A stretch of 32,609 bases of DNA from Candidatus Ozemibacter sp. (lineage in GTDB: Bacteria > Muiribacteriota > Ozemobacteria > Ozemobacterales > Ozemobacteraceae). The stretch lies in assembly GCA_030446435.1 (NCBI GenBank), contig JASURT010000011.1:1-32609 (forward strand), written 5' to 3'. Positions 1-7,504 of the stretch are shown one piece after another. The position numbers and the translations under genes are program-made. The notes beneath the pieces are model-generated. The model did no database searches, had not been told where the DNA came from, and saw only the letters and a list, made by a program, of their open reading frames with translations. Position 1 is the first letter of the stretch. Each line of letters opens with the position of its first letter.

Positions 1-52
1 TTGGTTTAAAATTCTACTGTTGAGGATATTTTTTATTTAACAGGAGGATTTT

Positions 53-388
53 ATGAACCAGTTACCTGGTAAACTAATGCTGACCAACATCGATCGAGTT
101 CCCGGTAAAGAAATAGTCGAACATTATGGCCTGGTGGCAGGTTCGACAATTCGCGCAAAACATGTCGGCAAAGACATTATGGCAAGCATAAAGAATCTGT
201 TTGGCGGCGAATTGACCGGTTATACCGAATTGTTGAATGAATCGCGTCGTGAAGCCACGGAAAGAATGATTGCCCAGGCTAAAAAGAAGGGCGCGAACGC
301 CGTCATAAATGTAAGATTTTCGACATCATCAATCGCCCAGGGTGCAGCAGAAATTTATGTCTATGGAACAGCCGTAAAGGTGGAATAG
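53..388 (+). CDS. YbjQ/UPF0145 family protein (soluble)
   Basis: The 111-aa product has the compact YbjQ (UPF0145, heavy-metal-binding-domain-like) pattern: an N-terminal strand region, a central GYTELLNESRREA segment, and a C-terminal AQAKKKGANAVINVRF stretch followed by a final strand ending YGTAVKVE. It covers the whole family domain without a signal peptide or membrane segment, so it is probably a cytoplasmic oligomeric protein. The biochemical role of the family is unknown. The start is set by a strong AGGAGG site six bases before the ATG. The next gene begins one base after the stop and is a second, membrane-anchored member of the same family, and an M48 protease follows, so the three are almost certainly cotranscribed. 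The promoter lies at or before the window edge. Confidence 0.9.
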   Translation: MNQLPGKLMLTNIDRVPGKEIVEHYGLVAGSTIRAKHVGKDIMASIKNLFGGELTGYTELLNESRREATERMIAQAKKKGANAVINVRFSTSSIAQGAAEIYVYGTAVKVE

Positions 389-389
389 C

Positions 390-884
390 ATGGAAGATCT
401 TATCGGGATTATTATTACCATTGTTGTTGTTTTGCTCTTTACCTTCGTGCCTCTTGGTATCTATTACCTTATCGGGAAGCATTTCGAAAAAACGCATCTT
501 GAAGATATAAGAAAACGCGAGGCGAAATTTCTGCAGATGTCACTTGTACCTTCTTATGTTGTCGATTCAGACCGACAGATCGAAGCTATGGGTCTGGTCA
601 CCGGAGGGGTCGTCATCGGCTCTGATCCGTTTAAAAGATACATTGCCAATCTGGTCAACCTGATTGGCGGTCGGGTTTCGGTTTTTGAAACCCTGCTCGA
701 TCGTGCCCGCCGTGAGGCCATTTTGCGCATGAAAGAACGCGCAGCTGCTTTAAGGGCTGATGAAATCGTTAATTTTCGCATGGAAACCATGAGTCTTTGT
801 TCTGGAAACGATGCCAAGCCAATGGGTATCGTTGAGGTAATGGCCTACGGTACAGCAGTTCGTTACGCAAAAGAGCAGAAATGA
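390..884 (+). CDS. YbjQ-family protein with N-terminal membrane anchor
   Basis: The 164-aa protein begins with a hydrophobic segment (about residues 5-28, rich in Ile/Val/Leu) followed by a basic/acidic linker and a YbjQ-type domain (about residues 45-160). The domain repeats the landmarks of the upstream protein: a SVFETLLDRARREAILRM segment, then ADEIVNFRM and a final AYGTAVRY strand. It is therefore a paralogue tethered to the membrane, with the domain probably cytoplasmic. It begins one base after the previous stop and its last codons overlap the M48 protease start by four bases (ATGA), indicating translational coupling. Function unknown. A soluble plus a membrane-bound form beside a membrane protease suggests assembly at the inner membrane, but that is inference. 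Confidence 0.87.
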   Translation: MEDLIGIIITIVVVLLFTFVPLGIYYLIGKHFEKTHLEDIRKREAKFLQMSLVPSYVVDSDRQIEAMGLVTGGVVIGSDPFKRYIANLVNLIGGRVSVFETLLDRARREAILRMKERAAALRADEIVNFRMETMSLCSGNDAKPMGIVEVMAYGTAVRYAKEQK

Positions 885-1720
885 TGAAGTATGTTCCCAA
901 AGTGATTGACGAAGAAGACAATTATTCAAAAGAATCGCACTGGTGGGGGGGCATCAGGGTTTTTCTCAGAGTGATTCTTGTCGTTCTTGCCGTTTACATG
1001 TTTTTGGGAATTATCGTCGATTTCGCGGTGCCCTATATTCCCCTTTCCTGGGAAAACGCTCTTTCAGCACCGATAATGTCTGAAGTAAATCAGATGGGTA
1101 CAGTTTCGCGGCGTTATGAAATCGCCAAAATTCAGAATCTGCTCGATTCCCTGGCAAAGTTAATGCCAAAAGAGCAGCAAAGGTCATTTAAGGTTGTCGT
1201 CGTCGATAAAAAAGAAACCAATGCCCTTGCGCTTCCGGGTGGAAATATCGTTCTGTTTTCCGAGCTGCTGAATGAAGTGCAGTCAGAGAATGAGCTGGCA
1301 ATGATTCTTGCTCATGAACTGGGTCATTTTGCTCACCGTGATCATTTACGAGGCCTTGGGCGAAGCTTTCTTTTTTATATGTTTTCGGCTCTGCTGCTTG
1401 GAGGCGACAATGCTACCGCCAGAACGTTCATGAATTCATCTGGTATTTTGACCAACACCTATTCGCGATCGCAAGAAGCCGGTGCTGACAGATTCGCTCT
1501 CGATCTCATAATCAAAAAATACGGGCATGCGGGCGGAACTTTGGATTTTTTCAGAAGGCTTGCCGGCAAAGAAACTTTGCCGGAGTTAACTCATTACCTG
1601 TCTACTCACCCGGCATCAAAGAAAAGAGTTGCAGCTTTGCAAGAGATCATTGACGAAAAAGAGCTTGCAGTCGGCGAACCTTTGCCGGTTTTCTGGCTGA
1701 AAGGCGAAAAATCGCCTTGA
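881..1720 (+). CDS. M48-family membrane zinc metalloprotease
   Basis: The 279-aa protein has one clear transmembrane helix (about residues 25-47) and an M48 peptidase domain. The zinc site is visible as HELGH (His145, Glu146, His149) with the third ligand in the downstream EAGAD motif (Glu199). A NALALPGGNIVLFSELL segment and a C-terminal STHPASKKRVAAL motif are typical of HtpX/Oma1/BepA-like M48 enzymes. It probably degrades misfolded membrane or periplasmic proteins; with a single N-terminal anchor the catalytic domain is most likely outside the cytoplasm. It overlaps the preceding YbjQ-like gene by four bases, and ATG at 881 or 884 could be used. A short hairpin spans its last codons and stop. 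No TPR repeats as in BepA are present. Confidence 0.92.
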   Translation: MMKYVPKVIDEEDNYSKESHWWGGIRVFLRVILVVLAVYMFLGIIVDFAVPYIPLSWENALSAPIMSEVNQMGTVSRRYEIAKIQNLLDSLAKLMPKEQQRSFKVVVVDKKETNALALPGGNIVLFSELLNEVQSENELAMILAHELGHFAHRDHLRGLGRSFLFYMFSALLLGGDNATARTFMNSSGILTNTYSRSQEAGADRFALDLIIKKYGHAGGTLDFFRRLAGKETLPELTHYLSTHPASKKRVAALQEIIDEKELAVGEPLPVFWLKGEKSP

Positions 1721-1731
1721 GTTTTATTTGT
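1701..1731 (+). terminator. Hairpin overlapping the M48 protease stop codon
   Basis: AAGGCGA at 1701-1707 pairs perfectly with TCGCCTT at 1712-1718 over a four-base loop, followed by GAGTTTTATTT. It overlaps the end of the M48 gene and sits at the junction with the convergent amidotransferase gene. It looks like a compact Rho-independent terminator for the plus-strand operon, although the T-tract is interrupted. Confidence 0.55.
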
Positions 1732-2497
1732 TTCTTGCAGCTTCGATCAGAGCTTTGAAAAGCCGGTTACGATGTTCTATATCGGCTTTTTTCATGCTTT
1801 CAGGGTGCCACTGAACAAAAAGACCAAATTTCCCGTCGCTTCTTTCAAGTGCTTCAATGACTCCATCTCTGGTTCGGGCCACGACGACGAGATTTTTGCC
1901 GGGTTTATCCACAGCCTGATGGTGCCGGGAAATTACCCGCGTGCTGTTTGTGCCAAGAACTTTTTCGAGCAAACTACCTTTGGCAATTCCTACTTCATGA
2001 AGATTGGTGTACATTTCGCCGTTTCTATGACAGACTGTTTCGCCGATCATGCTGGGTATGTCCTGATACATTGTTCCGCCCTGACAGACATTGGTGAACT
2101 GCATTCCAAGACAAATGCCAAGAAGCGGCTTACCTGAATTCCAGATCGCTGGTAAGAATTTTTTTTCAAAACTGTATCGTTGCGGGTCCATGGGCTTGGT
2201 TGTAGCATGCTGAGACTGACCGTAACATTCTGGCGGTATGTCTCTGCCGCCGGTTAATACTGCGCCGTCGATTTTCGCGATAAATTGGTTGATGATGTCT
2301 GGATCTTCTGTGGGGGGAAGTATCAATGGGATTGCCCCGTTCTCGATTACGGCTTCAACGTATTCGTAGTTCACCTGAATCTTCTCGTTGCTAAAGGCGG
2401 CAGTAATGCCTATTGTTGGACGGTTGTCGGCAATAAGGATACCTGAAAAAAGTGCCAGATACAAAACCAAAGCCAGTCTTAAATAAGAACGAATCAT
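1724..2497 (-). CDS. Exported class I glutamine amidotransferase-like hydrolase (PuuD / peptidase C26 family)
   Basis: The 257-aa protein has the C26 gamma-glutamyl hydrolase layout: PTIGIT near the N terminus, a GGRDIPP loop, the nucleophile elbow GICLGMQ (Cys129) and the QWHPE motif (His231, Glu233). Characterised PuuD-like enzymes hydrolyse gamma-glutamyl-GABA or related gamma-glutamyl amides. The ORF track extends to 3133, but that extension overlaps the divergent kinase. The ATG at 2497 has a perfect AAAGGAG site nine bases upstream and starts with a convincing signal peptide (about 22 hydrophobic residues ending near LIADN). An export signal is unusual because PuuD homologues are normally cytoplasmic. 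Substrate unknown. It converges with the M48 operon with a 3-bp gap. Confidence 0.88.
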   Translation of the reverse strand: MIRSYLRLALVLYLALFSGILIADNRPTIGITAAFSNEKIQVNYEYVEAVIENGAIPLILPPTEDPDIINQFIAKIDGAVLTGGRDIPPECYGQSQHATTKPMDPQRYSFEKKFLPAIWNSGKPLLGICLGMQFTNVCQGGTMYQDIPSMIGETVCHRNGEMYTNLHEVGIAKGSLLEKVLGTNSTRVISRHHQAVDKPGKNLVVVARTRDGVIEALERSDGKFGLFVQWHPESMKKADIEHRNRLFKALIEAARNK

Positions 2498-2617
2498 GTT
2501 AACTCCTTTGTAGAAGATTGTGATATAATTGACTGAGAAAATCGATCGCAGAAAAATAGAAATTTTAGTCAGAATACCATAAATAGATAAATATTGAGCA
2601 AAAGGGAAGATTCCATC

Positions 2618-4216
2618 ATGCCGAATGATGAAAGTCCTCTTGTCCTGATTGTAGACGATACGCCGCATAATCTTCAGGTTGCCGGCGAAATCCTGAGTCG
2701 CGAAAATTTCAGAATCGCTCTGGCGCAAAGCGGCCCCGATGCAATAAGGTTTCTTGAAAAAAGGAAACCCGATATCATCCTGCTCGACATAATGATGCCC
2801 GAGATCGATGGTTTTCGTGTTTGCCAGTATTTGAAAGAGAATCTTGAAACCAGATTTATACCGGTGATTTTTCTTACCGCCCGCGCACAGATAGAAGACA
2901 TAATCAAAGGTTTCGAGATAGGTGGGGCAGACTATCTTACCAAGCCGTTCAACGATCGTGAGCTGGTCGCCAGAGTCAAGGCCCAGCTTGAACTGGTTCG
3001 CCTGCAGGAAATGCTTCGTGATAAAAACAGAAGACTTTTGGAAGAAATAAGGCTGAGAAAACAGCGCGAACAAGATCTTGTCGATTACGAAAAAGGGCGT
3101 TATGTCGGAGTATTGGCCGGAGGCATCGCTCATGAATTCAACAATCTTCTTCAGGTTATTCTTGGCTACGGAGAGCTGATCGACGAAACATTAGCACCAG
3201 GCTCTGAAGAAAAGCTTTTACAGACTGAAGTTCTCGATGCCGGCAGACGAGCAGCGAAAATGGTCGAACAGCTGCTGTTGTTCGCAGATCGCCGCCCAAA
3301 AAGAAATGTCGAGAAGCTCGATCTGGTCAAGTTTGTCGAAGATAGAATCTCTCTTTTTAAAGGGATTTTTTCAGAAAAGATCAATATAAATTTCGATTTG
3401 CCTGATAAAGCATTACCGGTAGTTGCAGACAGGGCCGAGCTTGCTCAGGTCATGATCAATCTTTTGCTTAATGCCAGCGAGGTTTTGAGTGACGAAGGCA
3501 AAATCGACGTGAAAATCTACGAATTTGTTATCGATGATGAATGCGCCAAAAAGTTCAATATCGAAAAAGGCAAATCTTTTGTCGCGATAGATGTTGAAGA
3601 TAATGGAAGAGGCTTGACCAGCACTCAGCTGGAACGAATTAATGAGCCCATCGTGTCTATAAACAATGAAGAGGGCATCGAGCTTGGTCTGGGCGTTGTT
3701 AAGGCGGTGGTCAAACAGCTTGGTGGCCAGGTTGAAATAACCAGCCAACCTGAAGAGGGCACCGTATGTCGATTGCTTATTCCCAATGCCGGAGAAGCCA
3801 TGGTGAAGAGCAGATTTTTCAAACCCTCTGCAGATTCAAAAATTACCTCAGGTAACGGTGAAACGATTTTGCTGGCCGAAGACGAAGAACAGGTGCTGTT
3901 TCTTGAAAAGAAAATTCTTGAAAAGCATGGCTATCGAGTACTCGAAGCCCGAAATGGTGAAGAGGCAATTGAAATTTTCGCCAAATATCAGAATGAAATA
4001 AAGCTGGTTCTTCTCGATATCGGCATGCCTGTAAAAAACGGTATTGAAGCGGGCAAGGTGATAGAGTCCATGGGTGGCGATGCCCGTGTCGTATATTGCA
4101 CGGCCTATACAGATAAACACTTCGAAGAAGTCGCTGAGAAAGAGCTTATTTTGCAAAAGCCTTTTGAAAAAAATGAGATCGTAAGTTTGATTAACGAGAC
4201 CATTCACGCGGCTTGA
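2618..4216 (+). CDS. Soluble hybrid histidine kinase, REC-HisKA-HATPase-REC
   Basis: About 532 aa with no membrane segment. An N-terminal receiver (about residues 8-125, phosphoacceptor Asp57 in LLDIMMP) is followed by a coiled coil, a HisKA domain with His172 in GGIAHEFNN, a HATPase_c domain (N-box INLLLNASE, G-box VEDNGRGL) and a C-terminal receiver (Asp467 in LLDIGMP). The AHEFNN form of the H-box is typical of the kinase class in which signalling can end in an attached receiver. No DNA-binding output is present, so it must act on a partner or by phosphotransfer. The ORF track starts at a TTG at 2594, but ATG at 2618 has AAGGGAAG at suitable spacing and gives a normal receiver N terminus. 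It is monocistronic, ending at a hairpin terminator. Confidence 0.92.
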   Translation: MPNDESPLVLIVDDTPHNLQVAGEILSRENFRIALAQSGPDAIRFLEKRKPDIILLDIMMPEIDGFRVCQYLKENLETRFIPVIFLTARAQIEDIIKGFEIGGADYLTKPFNDRELVARVKAQLELVRLQEMLRDKNRRLLEEIRLRKQREQDLVDYEKGRYVGVLAGGIAHEFNNLLQVILGYGELIDETLAPGSEEKLLQTEVLDAGRRAAKMVEQLLLFADRRPKRNVEKLDLVKFVEDRISLFKGIFSEKININFDLPDKALPVVADRAELAQVMINLLLNASEVLSDEGKIDVKIYEFVIDDECAKKFNIEKGKSFVAIDVEDNGRGLTSTQLERINEPIVSINNEEGIELGLGVVKAVVKQLGGQVEITSQPEEGTVCRLLIPNAGEAMVKSRFFKPSADSKITSGNGETILLAEDEEQVLFLEKKILEKHGYRVLEARNGEEAIEIFAKYQNEIKLVLLDIGMPVKNGIEAGKVIESMGGDARVVYCTAYTDKHFEEVAEKELILQKPFEKNEIVSLINETIHAA

Positions 4217-4244
4217 TACTTTTTATCTGAACTCTGAATAAAAA

Positions 4245-4274
4245 AAGAAGCTATCTTTATCGGTAGCTTCTTTT
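4245..4274. terminator. Bidirectional intrinsic terminator
   Basis: AAGAAGCTA (4245-4253) pairs with TAGCTTCTT (4264-4272) around a ten-base loop. It is followed by T residues on the plus strand and preceded by a run of A residues that forms a T-tract on the minus strand. It lies between the convergent hybrid kinase gene and the small exported protein gene and can serve both. Confidence 0.8.
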
Positions 4275-4306
4275 ACTAAGAGAGATAGAGAGTTATTATG
4301 AGGTTA

Positions 4307-4558
4307 TTATTTGAGGAAGGTTCTTTCGGGCATTTCTACGGTGGTTTCAACCGTTTTTCGGGTAAAGTCTTTTAATTCATTACCAAAGCACATTGAAAAA
4401 CCGGCATTTCGTGTACCTTCGTAAGGAGCATAAAGAGATGCAAAATATTGCATTGCGCTTGCCGGGCTAAGCTTGTCTTTAGAAAAAGCCAATCCTGAAC
4501 AAAGAACGATTACCAACACTGTGATCAGACCAAGCATGTATTTCTTTGACATCTTCAT
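4307..4558 (-). CDS. Small exported protein of unknown function
   Basis: Not a recognised family. The ORF track lists 157 aa from 4780, but the region before 4558 has no coding character. ATG at 4558 has a GGAG site seven bases upstream and begins a textbook signal peptide (MKMSKKYMLGL..., hydrophobic core, then LCSGLAFSK). The result is an 83-aa precursor and roughly 57-aa mature protein with one Cys (in GFSMCFGNE), suggesting a periplasmic or surface location. It sits alone between the terminator at 4245-4274 and a 222-bp spacer after the radical SAM gene. Confidence 0.65.
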   Translation of the reverse strand: MKMSKKYMLGLITVLVIVLCSGLAFSKDKLSPASAMQYFASLYAPYEGTRNAGFSMCFGNELKDFTRKTVETTVEMPERTFLK

Positions 4559-4748
4559 GATAATGCTCCATTTATGAATCTGTTGCTGAAATATAAAGCA
4601 CAAACCATGCCAACCTGTACCCTGTGCTTGAGATAGAAAGAAAAATGCCTCGATAATACCGGTTTTAGAGTTGTCGGCGAAATTTCTACCCGTGAAACCA
4701 AATTCATTCAAGAGTAAAATTAAGGTGCGAAAAATCACAGCCGCTGAA

Positions 4749-4775
4749 AATTTTTCACCCAATTGCTGAAAAATT
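4749..4775 (-). promoter_or_regulatory. AT-rich inverted repeat downstream of the radical SAM gene
   Basis: AATTTTTCA (4749-4757) and TGAAAAATT (4767-4775) are perfect 9-bp inverted arms with a nine-base spacer, beginning six bases past the radical SAM stop. It could be a weak 3'-end hairpin for the minus-strand operon or an operator for the small exported gene. The stem is almost pure A/T and there is no long T-tract, so it is not a typical terminator. The rest of 4559-4780 shows no other clear feature. Confidence 0.3.
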
Positions 4776-4780
4776 GGCAC

Positions 4781-5689
4781 TTATTGTTCGCAACTCTGAA
4801 AAATCCCATTCTTTTGCATGTAAGCTATAAGCTGTGATCTTAGACTGCTTTCGCTTAGTCCCCCCCAGATCGGTGCAATCAGAAAACGAGGTGGAACTCT
4901 GTTTATAAGTCTTTCTATGGCTATTTTGTCTGAAAGATAAGTCAAAAAGTCGCCGAGAGCTATAAGATAGTCATCAGCCGAAAAGAGCTCAAATTTTTCC
5001 GGGGCTTCAATGAAATCCCGGGCAAATTTAGAGCCTTTTATGATTTGAAGATGATGAAGCTTGAGAAGAGAAAGACCTGAACCAGAAAGAAGCTGTGCAG
5101 CTGTTCTTCGATCTTGTTGAGTTTCTCCGGGTAAGCCGAAAATCAGATGACCGCAGGTTTCGATGCCGGCATTCGTAAGCCCCTTGATTGCTTCAAGTGC
5201 CGTCGAAAAGTCATGGCAGCGATTAATTGCCTGCAAAATATTGTCATTACATGACTCAATTCCGACTTCGACTCTGATAAAGGTCTTCTCGCGCAAGCGC
5301 TTCATTAATTCAATTTTCTCAGGGTTCAGACAATCAGGCCGGGTAGCGATTACCAGCCCTTCTATTCCCGGCATTTTCAAGGTCTTTTCGTAAAGGTTTT
5401 CCAGATATTCAAGCGAATCATGAGTTGCAGAATAACTTTGAAAGTAGGCATAAAATCCTGAACATTTGTATCTTGAAGAAAAAAAAGCCATGCCTTCTTG
5501 CAGTTGTTGCTCAACTGATTTGACTGCAGAGCAGTAAAAAGGCGAGAAGCTTTGATTGGCACAGTAAGCACATCCTGAAAAAGAAAGAGTGCCATCGCGG
5601 TTCGGACACGAAAATCCGGCATCGACAGGAATCTTCTGAAGTCTTTTTCCGTCTGCGGGCTTGTAAAAATTAACTGGACATGCTTGCAT
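4781..5689 (-). CDS. YhcC-like radical SAM protein (TIGR01212 type)
   Basis: The 302-aa protein carries the motif KIPVDAGFSCPNRDG...GCAYC. The iron-sulfur ligands are Cys28, Cys40 and Cys43, the long CX11CX2C spacing typical of the YhcC/TIGR01212 radical SAM family rather than the usual CX3CX2C. The Elp3-like core continues with EGLVIATRPDC, RVEVGIESCND and HLIFGLPGET. The family is cytoplasmic, and its reaction is not firmly assigned in my knowledge. The ORF track uses TTG at 5692, but ATG at 5689 overlaps the Na/Pi gene stop as TGATG, so coupled translation from 5689 is more likely. It is the last gene of the minus-strand kinase/transporter operon. Confidence 0.9.
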   Translation of the reverse strand: MQACPVNFYKPADGKRLQKIPVDAGFSCPNRDGTLSFSGCAYCANQSFSPFYCSAVKSVEQQLQEGMAFFSSRYKCSGFYAYFQSYSATHDSLEYLENLYEKTLKMPGIEGLVIATRPDCLNPEKIELMKRLREKTFIRVEVGIESCNDNILQAINRCHDFSTALEAIKGLTNAGIETCGHLIFGLPGETQQDRRTAAQLLSGSGLSLLKLHHLQIIKGSKFARDFIEAPEKFELFSADDYLIALGDFLTYLSDKIAIERLINRVPPRFLIAPIWGGLSESSLRSQLIAYMQKNGIFQSCEQ

Positions 5690-7428
5690 CAAAATTTGTT
5701 CTGCAGATGGTCACAGATCTGCTGCATCGATGAAAGTATGCTGCCCATACTTCTTAATGAATCAAGGAAGGCTATACCCTGAATAGGGTTGTGTTCACCT
5801 GATTTTATTCTGTCGAGTTGATTGGTTCTGGCCGCCTGATCAACAAGGGTTTGCCCGTAGATATTTTGTCTTATTTCTTCGGCTTCGCGTTCATTAACCG
5901 AAAGTTTGCCTGTCAGATGCTGAAATACTTCTGCGGTTTTGCTGAGACAAAGATGAAGCTCTTCGCGGGCCTCATCAGAAAGCTTCATATTTTCTTCGGC
6001 CTGGTCGAGAAAAATTGAGACAAGCTTTTCAAGTTGTGATGAAACTATCTCCATGTCTTTGTTCAGGTAGAGAAGTCTGGTGACCTGCCGGGTCAACTCT
6101 TCTGAAAGATCTTTCTGGGCAAGAGATACCAGAAACTTGTTCAATTCACGATTGATCTGATCTCTTTGTTTATGAAGGGTTTCTATTGCCGAAGAAGTTG
6201 CCGCGACCTCGTCAAGGTCAGCATCCTGATTTTGCAGAAGTTCACATATTTTCGTGAATTTTTTATTCACGATCGCGATGGTGCTGATAAGTTGCTGCTC
6301 AGCCTGGGCGATGGCGATAGGAGGGGTTGCCAGAAGTCGCTTATCGAGGTTGGTAACCGCAACCTGTTCGTCTTCAGTTCTCGGAATGATCAGCATGGCG
6401 ATGCGTTCAAGAAGTCCTGACAGGGGCAAAAATATCAATCCGTTGGCTATGTTGAAAAAGGTGTGGGCATTCGCCACCTGACGCATCTGATCGTTAGCGG
6501 TGGTCATTATGAAGTTGGTGTACATATCAAGGGCGGGCAAAATAAGCAGGGTGCCGAATGTGTTGAACAGACTGTGAACCAGTGCCGCTCTTCGGGCATT
6601 TCTCGATGTTCCGATAGAAGCGAGCATGGCTGTGATACAGGTGCCGATGTTGTCACCCAGAATAATGGGAATGGCGGCTTTAAGTGCAAGAAAAGCATCA
6701 TCACCAAAAGCACCGGTGCCAATGAGGCTCATGGTTAAACCAACAGTCGCCGAGCTGCTTTGAACAATCAGAGTTACCAGAAGGCCGGCAATTACGCCCA
6801 GTATTCGATTCTGAGAAAGAATTACAAAAACCGTTTTGAACGCTTCATGTTCACGGTAGGCTTTTAAAGTGTCGCCCATGAATTTCATGCCGAGAAACAG
6901 TAATGCAAAACCAAGCAGAGCTTCGCCCCAGGACCGGTTTTTTCGTGATTTGCTGAACATTATCATGCCGCTGCCGATTGCCAGGGCTGGCCATGCCAGA
7001 TCGGTCAGCTTGAATGCTATTAGCTGGGCAGTGACAGTGGTGCCGATATTTGCGCCGAGAATAATGCCGATTGCCTGTTTTAAACTCATAATGCCGGCAT
7101 TAACAAAGCCAACGGTCATTACAGTCGTAGCCGAGCTGCTTTGAATCAGTGCTGTTACTCCAAGACCTGTTATCATGCCGGCGAGGGGACTTCGCGTAAG
7201 GGTTGAAACTATTGTTTTAAGTCGGTTACCTGCTATTCTCTGTAAGCTCGAACTCATAAGGTTCATGCCGAATACAAACATGCCAAGCCCACCGGCAAAA
7301 ACAGAAAAAGTGTCTCTTGCCTTTTTGCCGTGATAAAAATGCAGATAGAAGAAAACGACAACAAACAGAGCTATTGCTGTCCACTTAATGATCAGTTTCA
7401 GGTTTCTCTTGGCGCTTTTGCTAAACAT
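5689..7428 (-). CDS. Na/Pi cotransporter family protein with PhoU-like C-terminal domain
   Basis: The 579-aa membrane protein has two inverted-repeat Na_Pi_cotrans domains marked by the twin QSSSAT signatures (TALIQSSSATTVM and TLIVQSSSATVGL), each preceded by glycine-rich helices. After about residue 350 comes a soluble region of long amphipathic helices resembling a PhoU-like regulatory domain. The family (YjbB/NptA-like) moves phosphate, probably sodium-coupled; E. coli YjbB acts in export. Length is normal for the family. The start is supported by AGGAA eight bases upstream. It lies 76 bp downstream of the large membrane kinase with no terminator seen, and its stop overlaps the radical SAM start, so phosphate transport may be tied to the kinase, which is inference. 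Confidence 0.93.
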   Translation of the reverse strand: MFSKSAKRNLKLIIKWTAIALFVVVFFYLHFYHGKKARDTFSVFAGGLGMFVFGMNLMSSSLQRIAGNRLKTIVSTLTRSPLAGMITGLGVTALIQSSSATTVMTVGFVNAGIMSLKQAIGIILGANIGTTVTAQLIAFKLTDLAWPALAIGSGMIMFSKSRKNRSWGEALLGFALLFLGMKFMGDTLKAYREHEAFKTVFVILSQNRILGVIAGLLVTLIVQSSSATVGLTMSLIGTGAFGDDAFLALKAAIPIILGDNIGTCITAMLASIGTSRNARRAALVHSLFNTFGTLLILPALDMYTNFIMTTANDQMRQVANAHTFFNIANGLIFLPLSGLLERIAMLIIPRTEDEQVAVTNLDKRLLATPPIAIAQAEQQLISTIAIVNKKFTKICELLQNQDADLDEVAATSSAIETLHKQRDQINRELNKFLVSLAQKDLSEELTRQVTRLLYLNKDMEIVSSQLEKLVSIFLDQAEENMKLSDEAREELHLCLSKTAEVFQHLTGKLSVNEREAEEIRQNIYGQTLVDQAARTNQLDRIKSGEHNPIQGIAFLDSLRSMGSILSSMQQICDHLQNKF

Positions 7429-7504
7429 TTGTACAATTCCTGGGTTGGTTAGAGTTGTAATTTAAGTTCGCGCCAATCGTAGCAAAATTTATACCAGAAT
7501 CCTA

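Noticed and set aside
2498-2617. TATAAT at 2524-2529 as the promoter of the hybrid kinase
   Set aside because: No acceptable -35 sequence lies 16-18 bp upstream; the motif is common in AT-rich spacers.
2498-3133. N-terminal extension of the amidotransferase ORF (469 aa version)
   Set aside because: It runs antisense through the receiver domain of the hybrid kinase, while ATG 2497 has an ideal ribosome site and signal peptide.
4559-4780. Upstream part of the 157-aa ORF as coding
   Set aside because: No ribosome site at 4780, phenylalanine-rich non-protein-like composition, and a good signal-peptide start exists at 4558.
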